Assembly: GCA_946811695.1 (NCBI GenBank)
Contig: OX328125.1
Coordinates: 37,252,734 to 37,316,733, forward strand
Reading direction: 5' to 3'
Length of the DNA stretch: 64,000 bases
Origin: Gonocerus acuteangulatus
Lineage: Eukaryota > Arthropoda > Insecta > Hemiptera > Coreidae
The translations under genes and the position numbers were made by a program. The notes beneath the pieces were generated by a model. The model saw only the letters and a program-made list of their open reading frames with translations. It searched no databases and was not told where the DNA came from. Below, piece by piece: positions 58,201 to 64,000 of the stretch. How positions within the stretch are numbered: position 1 is the stretch's first letter; each line of letters opens with the position of its first letter.

Positions 58201-61200
58201 ATGTTTAGCAGTAAAGTAAAACAAAAATTTGCCAGACATTTCTATAGACAGTCAACTTTTAATTGACCAGTGTCAGTACTGGGATACATGTAAATTTACT
58301 TTTATTTTTTGAAAGAAGTACTTTGTAATTAAATAATACTTGTAAAACTCACTTGATTTCTGTGCATTCCATCCTCCAACAGGTGGTGCTGGTAATGGGG
58401 CAGGTGACTGCGGAGGAGCTGGAGATATGCTTCCAGTTATAGGGGCAGGACTTGTGGCTGGTAAAGATGGAGGACCACCCATCATTGGAGGTGGAGGTGG
58501 CACTGCTGTGCCTCCAATCCCAGGTGGTGGAGGAGGAGGTGGCGGACCTCCCATCATGGGCGATGGTGGCGGACCTCCCATCATGGGTGGTGGAGGCGGA
58601 GGTGGCGGACCTCCCATCATAGGTGGTGGAGGAGGTGGTGGCGGGCCGCCCATCATGGGTGGAGGTGGAGGTGGTGGCGGGCCTCCCATCATGACTGGAG
58701 ATGAAGGTGGTAAACCTTCCATCCCAGAGAGTGGAGGAGGTGGTGGTGGGCCTCGTGAAGGGGTAGACGCAGGTTCACTTGGAGGCAGATCATCCATTAT
58801 TGGTAGAGGAGGAGGTGGTGGTGGAGGGGGAGGGGCAACATTCGACAGCTGAGTATGGGATGGTGCAGTGGCGAGTTGAAGTGATGGAGACTGGCCAGTT
58901 TCTTCTGCTGTACTGACGGATTTTAAATCAATTTTAATAGTTAGAGATGGGTGGACAGTAATTTTTTCATTGCTTACTGACGATAAAGCAGTATCTGTAG
59001 GAAGATGAGAGGAAGGAAGAGTACTAGCTGACACTGGAGAAGATCTGTCTGCAGCTGAAGAATTTTCCTGAGTTAGTTCATTAACTTTTGTCTTCTGATG
59101 TTCAGTCTTGTTGTTCCTTTCTAAAAATACTTCTTTCATGAGGTTTTCTTTGGCTTCATTTTCAGTCTTTTCATCACTAAACCTAATCATCTTAGCTCCT
59201 GTACTCTCTACATCATTAGCTAAGGTTTGAGTTGATTTATGAAAATCAATTTTTTTCATAGAACCAATACAGCACTGTACACATTTATCTTCAGTAACTC
59301 TGGAAATATATATACCCTTCATAGGTGATGTTACCTCATCTTTCATTTTTATAGCTATTGTTTCTTCATTTTTGTTTGCCTTTAAAGGTGAGTCAAAGTC
59401 TGCTTTCACTTTATTAGTAAGAGACTGAAAAAAAAAAAAATAATATAGATAATAAAGTATGTTTCTTGGAATAAAGTCAACATATATATAAGAAAAATTA
59501 ATTGTGTAGACGTATAAAAAGATGTTTGAAAAATAAATGTAAAAATATGAAAAATATCAAGCTAAGAGATTTTTACCTTTTCCTTTTCAATCACAAACTG
59601 TATATTAAATGCTAACTAACTCATTCATAGTTGACCTTTGGTCTACTATGAACTGTTCATTATGAATTTTGTTTCTTTAACTGATGCATTCATATATACA
59701 GTGAAACCTCCCTTAAAGGACACCTCCCTAAGCAGACTTCCATTTTCAGTTGGTTTTTAGCTCTTGATGAGTAAATATTGTGTTTTCTCTTCAATATTTC
59801 TAATCGGAAATCTCTGACACTTAAAGAACAAATTGACGTGATAACATTTTCTAACCGCGAAAAATGTGGTGTGCGTAAAGTTTCCGAGTTTTTAGTTTCC
59901 GAGGAGTTTTTTCCGAGTTTTAAGGTAGGGAAAACACAAGCAGCAGAAATATTGAAAAAGAAAGATGAAATTCTGCAGAAATGGACGGAAAATTGTGACA
60001 AACGTGTTGTCCAAGAACTAAGAACTGGACACAGATTTACAATCGATCTCGCTACACTGGAATGGTTTAAAAGAGTGTGTGTTCAAAACATTCCCATATC
60101 AGGTCCTATGATCCAGGAAAATCACTAGATATAGCTGGACAGTTGGGCTATTCTGAATTTAAGGCTTCCAATGGGAGTGGTTGGAAAAATTTCGTGGCAG
60201 GTACAAAATTTCATTAAGAGCCATTTGTGGAGTATCGGCGTCGGTGAATTCGGAAACAGTTACTCAGTGGGAATCCAAGCTTCTATTATTACTCTTTGGA
60301 TATACGCCTGAAAATATTTTTAATTTTTTTTTTTTTTTTTTTTTTTTTTTAAGTTTATACTTATTGAACTTCTTTCTATATACTTAAAAAAACTTATGAT
60401 GGGTAATTATTAAATGGTTAATTAAAAAATGAATTAAATGTACAAATTCGGTACGATCCATCTTGACCAACCCCTCTGTATAGCGGACACCTCTCTATAG
60501 TGGACAACTTTGGTTCTCCCAGAGGTGTCTGCTATAGAGAGGTTTCACTGTATACATATATATATATATATATGTATGTATGTATTTTTTTTTTTTTTTA
60601 ATATCTCTCGGTATTGGAGGAAAAAAGTTGTTTTTTTATTTCGGATGATATTTACCTCATTGATGTTTTTTGGGGTGCTGATTTCAAATCTGATATTATT
60701 TTTGGTGTAAACAAATGTATAAAGCTAGTTTTCTTTAAACGTAAGCATATTTTAGAATTTATTTGACGAACTATAAATTATTGTTTGACGAATGTTTTTG
60801 TTCTTTAATCTAATCTGCAAAACAAATGAATTGGTGAAAGAATCATGTTGATATCATTTTCTAAACTCGACATAGAGAATATGCATTTTCAACCTATTTT
60901 ATTTTATTTCTCAGCTCCTAAGGCACATTGGACGGAATGTTCAGACATGAGTCAACCAAGTTTTGGTGTAGAGTCACCAGGAAAAAAAAAAAAAAAATGG
61001 ACCAAATCACTGACCCCACCACTTATTCTCCTTGTTAGAATATTTTAGGTGTACTTTGGAAGGGTGCTTTCACACCTTAAACGTGCGATTGGGCTGATGT
61101 AAAAACTACGCATCCATTAGTTTCACGTGTTTAATAAATATACAAAGTTTTATAAAAATCGGCTCCGAACACTAGGGGATGTTCCCTTGTTAGTTATTTT

Positions 61201-62893
61201 ATGTAGAAAAATACAACAAATTATATAAACACCTTTTAAAAATTGTGAAAATTTTGAAACTAATATGTGACTTGAAAGAACAGTTGAGCATTAGTGGGAT
61301 GGAGTTTTATCAGGTTGATAAAAACAATTTAACAGTAGACGTTACTGACGTTATAACTGCTAAAAGTCATGCGGGACGAGCATCTACACAGATGTGAAGG
61401 GGGGAAGGCTAGATCTACTTACTCCTTGACCTTCTTTTTTTCTCCTTGAGTTTTTTTTCTTTCTATTACAAAGGTAAAATAAAATAAAAATTTACATGAA
61501 AGAGGGTGGAAAATTTTATGAAACTAGTACCAATATTTTTTTTCAAAGTGTTAATTTGTCAAGATATAGGAAAACATTTCCTGAGAAACTCACACTCCTC
61601 GTAGGAAGAAGTCACAATTGTTACCAGGCTAACTAACCAGCCTAGAAAGAAAAGAAACTACACAAATGTAGCAAGCCAACTAACCAGCAAATTGTTGACA
61701 TGACATGTTCTAACCGAATTTCTCAATAATAATGGAACTTGTTCCGATTTCAGGCAATGTTATTTATTATTATTTAAATTTTAGGGTCCATTATTATTAA
61801 CTGTGAATTTTAGGACGGATCATGCAATGTTCCACTTGCAAGCAGAAGTATTAGAAAGTAAATTTTTATGATGATGATTTTAAATGATTTATGCCCATTG
61901 GGGGCTGATAATGACCAAGTAGATGATTCTTTTCTAATAGCATTATTAATTAATAATCTAGAGAGTAAAGTTTGCTTGAAAATAAACTGTTGTCAAACCT
62001 TGAGTTCACTGGCATCAAGTGGAGTAGTTTGGGCGAGCTTTAACATAAGCATGGCGTTCTTAAGACACTGTTGAGATAGGACTGAGTGAAGTTTGTGGTG
62101 TCAACGTATATATGCCTAAGGTTCAGGTAGCTTTTTCTGTAGATAAGGGCTATACAGGCCACTTGTTTGTGTCTTTGCAAGGGGTTTGCAGGTAAAGTGT
62201 TTGTTTCTTCATAGGTCATTGTCTTCCGTAAAGTCGAGGAGGTAATCCATTGTTGTATATTGATAAGTGGAATAGGATACAATATTCCAATCAATGCCAG
62301 TGATCTCCAAAAAAAAAGGTACAACTTATTAATTATTAGGGTGTTGTATTGTGCAGTAGTTCGGAATTCAAATCATGTACTTCTTGTCTTTAGATAGAAC
62401 CTCATGCAGTTGAAATATTTTATTTTCTATTGTCATCATTAGAGGGTCAAGATTGGAATTCCACACTCCATCCAGCTTTAATTTCTGGGAGAAATCAGGG
62501 GATCAAAGCAAATACTGTCAATACAATCCCTGAACTTGCTTTGAAATCAAGATTCAAATACCTGGTCCACTGGTACCTGGTAGGACTTTATTCTATTTTT
62601 AGAGGAATTCAACAAATCTTAAATGAAACTTAGAAGGGGCATGATTAAAATTCTGTGATTATTCTGCTTAAGCTATTTCTTTTAAAATATATATATTCTT
62701 AATAGATTTTCAGTTAATATATTAATATTAAGAAATACCTGAATGTCTGCTAAAGTCTTTGTTCTCTCCTTTTCTTGATGTAATTTGTCAATATTTTTTT
62801 GAAGGTCGGTTATAATTTGCTTCTGCTCATGTACTTTTCTTGCAAGAGCTGTCATTTCACTGTCAGTATCATTTTTAATATTAGGCGACAAAT
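45745..62893 (-). CDS. Formin of the FMN/cappuccino type (5' exons beyond window)
   Basis: Minus strand, 13 exons: 62739-62893, 58353-59424, 55815-55908, 55594-55725, 55429-55516, 55273-55334, 54152-54361, 50992-51139, 50733-50909, 48392-48481, 48123-48174, 47049-47204, 45745-45838. All internal borders are AG/GT and phases join. The product would nucleate and elongate unbranched actin filaments: coiled coil, proline-rich FH1 that recruits profilin-actin, FH2 dimer on the barbed end, and a short basic tail ([19 protein letters not shown]). FH2 hallmarks include [37 protein letters not shown] and FYHFQAKG. These fit formin-1/2 and insect cappuccino better than diaphanous-type formins, but the exact subfamily is inferred. 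One exon contains a frame break. Introns are packed with mobile elements. Confidence 0.9.
46066..46615. mobile_element. Tigger/pogo-type MITE in a formin intron, right end decayed
   Basis: Left end CTGTAGACTCTACCTGATCT matches the terminal repeat of the 49.4-kb MITE. The right part (about 46430-46615, with AACATTTATTTTCTTA and GGGAAGGTTTTCAAGGAACC) matches the inverted copy at 56.9 kb. The terminal right repeat itself was not found. Confidence 0.7.
47049..48481 (-). CDS. Formin exons (three): FH2 C-terminal coil and post helices
   Basis: Exon 48392-48481 encodes [20 protein letters not shown] and [10 protein letters not shown]. Exon 48123-48174 encodes [18 protein letters not shown]. Exon 47049-47204 encodes [20 protein letters not shown] and then [30 protein letters not shown]. 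The YHFQAKG and FF.LW..F..DFK blocks are hallmarks of the end of FMN-type FH2. Donors and acceptors are standard (GTATGT, GTAAGT, GTTAGT). Confidence 0.9.
48571..49290 (-). mobile_element. Solo LTR in a formin intron, inside (AT)n
   Basis: Reverse-strand copy of the LTR at 41373-42056. It starts (at 49290) TGTAATGATATTTTACATTA and ends (at 48571) AATATTATAACA. It contains a tandemly doubled segment with GTCTGTGAAAAGGTGGCTCC. (AT)n abuts both ends, the pattern also seen at 41.4 kb. No internal region remains, consistent with LTR-LTR recombination. Confidence 0.82.
49360..49758. mobile_element. Tigger/pogo-type MITE, complete
   Basis: 399 bp with inverted termini CAGTAGACTCTCCCTAATCC and its inverse ATAAGGGAGAGTCTACTG. 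The left flank ends in TA and (AT)n stretches adjoin both sides. Internal CTAATCCGGC / GCCGGATAAG subterminal repeats. No coding sense. Confidence 0.88.
49760..49852. repeat. (GT)n(AT)n(GT)n microsatellite
   Basis: Compound dinucleotide tract directly behind the 49.4-kb MITE. Confidence 0.9.
50733..51139 (-). CDS. Formin exons (two): FH2 post region
   Basis: Exon 50992-51139 (acceptor TTTTAG|ACTCTA, donor AGTACAG|GTATAT) encodes [20 protein letters not shown] and [20 protein letters not shown], the most conserved FH2 block. Exon 50733-50909 (acceptor TTCCAG|ATAACT, donor TTGGAAG|GTATTG) encodes [17 protein letters not shown] and then a coiled, acidic helix ([17 protein letters not shown]). 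Phases 0/1 and 1/1 join to the next exon as ...KDLEDCKRN. Confidence 0.9.
51481..52993. mobile_element. 1.5-kb nonautonomous hAT-type element with very long inverted termini
   Basis: Begins CAGAGTTGGGCAAATGTTAG and ends with the inverse, flanked by the perfect 8-bp duplication CCTGGTAA (51473-51480 and 52994-53001). Arms are inverted copies for about 370 bp on each side (TAGCGGTCGCTAATATCTAA, TAGCGACGGCAG, CTGAGCCGGGGGCATG, GATGCACTAAACACGAATCC). CAGAG ends and 8-bp duplication indicate hAT. The right arm is interrupted by a short SINE tail. The interior resembles 33273-34045. No transposase. Confidence 0.9.
52622..52685 (-). mobile_element. Short SINE tail with target duplication, copy 1
   Basis: Minus strand: about 30 bp GGTGCTAATGACCTCAGCAG...GATGCACC followed by an A-rich tail (AAAAGAAAAGGAAAA...). 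It interrupts the right arm of the hAT-type element, and the arm sequence CAAAATACGTTATT is duplicated on both sides (about 52609-52622 and 52683-52696). The 30-bp part is like the 3' tail of the 5S-SINE. Confidence 0.82.
53689..53877 (+). mobile_element. 5S rRNA-derived SINE, copy 2
   Basis: GCCAACGGCCATAGTCACAT, GGCGTGGCCAGTACCTGAAT and CATGTGCTGCTGGCATTATA match copy 1 with an internal deletion around the 5S A box (AGTTAAGCAACGG is lost). The body ends CCCGGCGTTATTAGCCCAAG...ACGCC and a poly-A tail of about 27 nt. More diverged than copy 1; no clear target duplication. Confidence 0.85.
53878..54151. other. Formin intron sequence
   Basis: Nothing beyond intronic AT-rich sequence. The next exon (54152) lies immediately right. 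Confidence 0.5.
54152..54361 (-). CDS. Formin exon: FH2 helical core
   Basis: 210 bp, phase 0 at both ends. Acceptor CTTTTCAG|AGAGCA, donor TGTCAG|GTATTG. Encodes [34 protein letters not shown] and [20 protein letters not shown]. The LxxIPxxxxR and F..... helices match the middle of FH2. Confidence 0.9.
55273..55516 (-). CDS. Formin exons (two): FH2 knob region
   Basis: Exon 55429-55516 (acceptor TATTAG|GTGATA, donor GAAAATG|GTAAAG) encodes [20 protein letters not shown] and continues HVDFTEIEN. Exon 55273-55334 (acceptor TTTCAG|CAATTT, donor GATGTG|GTAAGC) continues [20 protein letters not shown] and ends in phase 0. [10 protein letters not shown] is a strongly conserved FH2 motif lining the actin-binding knob. 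Confidence 0.88.
55594..55725 (-). CDS. Formin exon: FH2 lasso/linker, with 2-bp frame break
   Basis: Acceptor TTTGTAG|TGAAGC, donor GCGGAG|GTAAAT. Reading from the acceptor gives [15 protein letters not shown]. The correct continuation [20 protein letters not shown] is in another frame, because GATGATATATTG carries an extra AT relative to an in-frame reading. The exon is 132 bp where neighbouring phases need 130. Everything before and after is conserved in sense, so this is either a real mutation, an allele or an assembly error at a short AT repeat. Confidence 0.85.
55815..55908 (-). CDS. Formin exon: start of FH2 (lasso)
   Basis: 94 bp. Acceptor TTTTTAG|TGTTTC, donor AGGAG|GTTACT (weak). 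Encodes [20 protein letters not shown], then [17 protein letters not shown] with the two aromatic residues is the FH2 lasso signature that docks on the partner subunit of the ring dimer. Confidence 0.88.
56766..57364. mobile_element. Tigger/pogo-type MITE, inverted relative of the 46-kb copy
   Basis: Left end AGTAGACTCTCCGTCATCTG and right end AGATTAGGGAGAGTCTA form inverted termini of the same type as at 49360. The interior (AGGGTTCCTAGAAAACCTTC, CATTGAATGGAAGTCAAAGA) is the inverse of 46430-46615. An internal poly-T run occupies about 57103-57122. Confidence 0.8.
57365..58352. other. Formin intron, no feature recognised
   Basis: Contains a small direct duplication (TAATTTGACAAGGGCTGATA, about 57900-57940) and a G10 run near 57771. 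Otherwise plain AT-rich intron. Confidence 0.45.
58353..59424 (-). CDS. Formin large exon: linker and FH1 domain
   Basis: Acceptor after a poly-pyrimidine run (TTTTTTTCAG|TCTCTT), donor AAATCAA|GTGAGT. The first ~190 residues are hydrophilic, Ser/Thr/Glu-rich linker. The rest is FH1: a nine-proline run followed by LPIMDD, then repeated blocks of eight prolines separated by MMGG (three in a row plus shorter variants), then GIGG and further Pro-rich sequence ending [15 protein letters not shown]1 recruits profilin-actin through poly-proline. The reverse strand of this exon is open as a Gly-rich frame, which is only the antisense of FH1. Confidence 0.9.
59699..60550 (+). mobile_element. Tigger/pogo DNA transposon, internally deleted (N-terminal half kept)
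   Basis: Termini CAGTGAAACCTCCCTTAAAG and inverse AGAGAGGTTTCACTG, flanked by TA (59697-59698, 60551-60552). 852 bp. It keeps the DNA-binding half of the transposase and lacks the DDE half, complementary to the copy at 40039-41299. A poly-T run (60319-60350) marks the deletion or insertion point. Confidence 0.9.
59778..60320 (+). pseudogene. Tigger transposase, CENP-B-like HTH half
   Basis: Open frame 59778-60126 reads [20 protein letters not shown] then [20 protein letters not shown], the psq/CENP-B-type helix-turn-helix that binds the element's ends. A later segment (60181-60310) reads [20 protein letters not shown], the second HTH to linker region, and breaks off in a T-run just before the first catalytic Asp (ENIFN). 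No catalytic residues remain. Confidence 0.85.
60620..61037. mobile_element. Half copy of the long-inverted-repeat element of 44.4 kb
   Basis: Matches the right arm 45050-45441 at diverged but continuous level (GGGGTGCTGATTTCAAATCT, ACGTAAGCATATTTTAGAAT, CTCAGCTCCTAAGGCACATT, CACTGACCCCACCACTTATT). The left arm is absent. Lies in a formin intron. Confidence 0.75.
61038..62738. other. Formin intron without recognised feature
   Basis: Frames on either strand here (for example 62040-62324 minus) carry no known motif. I see no further exon with convincing splice borders. Confidence 0.4.
62739..62893 (-). CDS. Formin exon: coiled-coil segment
   Basis: Acceptor CAATTTCAG then ATTTGTCGCC; donor CATTCAG|GTATTT. 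Encodes [20 protein letters not shown] and continues [20 protein letters not shown], a heptad-like coiled coil of about 45 residues ending LADIQ in phase 0. This joins directly to [13 protein letters not shown] of the next exon. The start carries in one nucleotide from an upstream exon outside the window or not recognised. Confidence 0.8.
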
Positions 62894-62998
62894 CTGAAAT
62901 TGAAGGAAAAGAAAAATAATTGCAGTGAAAAACTACCTGTTAGGAAACTGTTTGAAAATAAAATAAAAATTTATTGATTGGGATCAGCAGTTCCTTAT

Positions 62999-63060
62999 TT
63001 ATTTATTTATTTTTTCCTTTTCTTTTGGTGCATCTACTGCTGAGGTCATTAGCACCAGCA
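62999..63060 (-). mobile_element. Short SINE tail with target duplication, copy 2
   Basis: Minus strand: the same ~30-bp unit GGTGCTAATGACCTCAGCAG...GATGCACC and A-rich tail as at 52.6 kb, flanked by the ~15-bp duplication CAGCAGTTCCTTATT (about 62985-62999 and 63056-63070). Both copies are cut at the same 5' base. Confidence 0.82.
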
Positions 63061-63504
63061 GTTCCTTATTATCTTTATTTTTCTGGAGAGATTAAAAATA
63101 GTTTTTTTTTAAACCATAAGCTTGGTTTTTATACCACTAATTAAAAATGTCTGATTATAATGAGGGGAATCGAATAAAATCACTTCCAAGGTGATAACGT
63201 TAACCATTTTTATGAAAAGTGCAAAGAATAACAGTTTTGAATGCTGCAAAAAGACAGATTGCATTGAAAATTGTTTCTTATATTTGATTTTCATCCGAGC
63301 TAATATATATACGTTTTGATTAAGTTTCGAGGAAACAAAGTACTATACAAGAAAAAATGATTAACAGACATGAACATTTTTGGTCTTTTTGTATACTTTC
63401 TTAATTATCTTGTAAGCGGGAGCAAAATTAAGCCATGGAAGATAATCATATGAAAGCTTAATAACAGGCCTACCAAAAATAACTAATAAATAAAAAATCT
63501 CATT

Positions 63505-64000
63505 TAGTGTCTACAGAAAGCCAACTACTACTGACTCCATGATCCCTGCTGACTCATACCATCATAGGCAATACAAAATTTCTGCGTTCATCTACATGGT
63601 GGACAGAATCTTGGATTTGCCTCTTGATGATGAAGATTTTTAAAAAAGAGTGGCCTACATAAAGCACGTGGCAATAAGAAACAGATTCCGAGAAGTGGAC
63701 GTTGATAAGATGTTGGAGAGGCGTTTCAAAAAGAGGTTGGAAAAGCAAGAGAGGGGCAATGTAAGTGAGGAGGTTGCTGTCAGACACCAGGGCGCGGTGA
63801 GTTTCCCTTAATTGGAGCCATATCCAATAAGATTGGAAATCTGTTGGGAAAAGTGGGAATAAAAGCCGCTTTTAAGAGTAAGGGCTCTCTCAAAAACCGC
63901 CTGTCAAAAACTAAGGACGAGATACCACCGTTGGATAAATCGGGTGTGTACAAGGCGGAGTGCTCCTCATGTGAGGCTTCCTATGTTGGCAAAAGTGGGC
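63505..64000 (+). pseudogene. Penelope-like element: RT C-terminus and start of GIY-YIG nuclease (runs off window)
   Basis: Plus strand. SVYRKPTTTDSMIPADSYHH is the conserved end of the Penelope RT, followed by VAYIKHVAIRNRF. After a one-base shift near 63813 the frame continues as IGNLLGKVGIKAAFKSKGSL and DEIPPLDKSGVYKAECSSCE then SYVGKSG at the window edge, i.e. the GVYK...C..C...YVGKSG opening of the GIY-YIG endonuclease. An in-frame stop lies in the LPLDDEDF region. Penelope-like elements reverse-transcribe at a nick made by this nuclease. The rest is outside the window. Confidence 0.82.

Noticed and set aside
58427..58852. Gly-rich 141-codon frame on the plus strand
   Set aside because: Antisense of the proline-rich FH1 region of the formin exon.

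Overview
The window is AT-rich nuclear DNA from a metazoan, most likely an arthropod. The reasons are spliced exons with GT/AG borders, long (AT)n microsatellites, SINEs with poly-A tails and target duplications, and a Jockey-clade LINE, a clade best known from arthropods. I cannot name the species; a chelicerate or another arthropod with large AT-rich introns is plausible.

One host gene is recognisable. It is a formin of the FMN/cappuccino type on the minus strand, in 13 supported exons between 62893 and 45745. Its 5' exons lie beyond the right edge. The exons encode, in order, a coiled coil, a proline-rich FH1 region, a complete FH2 domain and a short basic tail. Splice phases join cleanly throughout, but one FH2 exon (55594-55725) carries a 2-bp AT excess that breaks the frame.

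The rest is almost entirely mobile DNA. From 1 to 23 kb: a Jockey 3' end, a hAT element with perfect 8-bp target duplication, a 60-bp minisatellite of about 23 units, a MITE, an R4/Dong-like LINE sitting in (AAT)n, a full-length but mutated Jockey element with 13-bp target duplication, a Tc1-like relic, and further LINE pieces. From 23 to 45 kb: foldback elements, an internally deleted Gypsy-type LTR element with a nested insertion, two copies of a nonautonomous repeat duplicating TTTTA, a Helitron relic, a 5S rRNA-derived SINE, an I-like LINE with RNase H, an RTE/CR1-like LINE end with a triplicated 79-bp segment, a Tigger element and an LTR element inserted in (AT)n. From 45 to 64 kb the formin introns hold a solo LTR, three related Tigger/pogo-type MITEs, a 1.5-kb hAT-type element with very long terminal inverted repeats, a second 5S-SINE, very short SINE tails, a second Tigger element and, at the right edge, a Penelope-like element with the start of a GIY-YIG nuclease.

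No new multigene system was found. The points most worth checking are the FH2 frameshift, the minisatellite that stays open as a 20-residue repeat, the TTTTA-duplicating repeat family, retroelements sitting in microsatellites, and SINEs reduced to about 30 bp of body. Everything is read by eye from the sequence; no database search was run.
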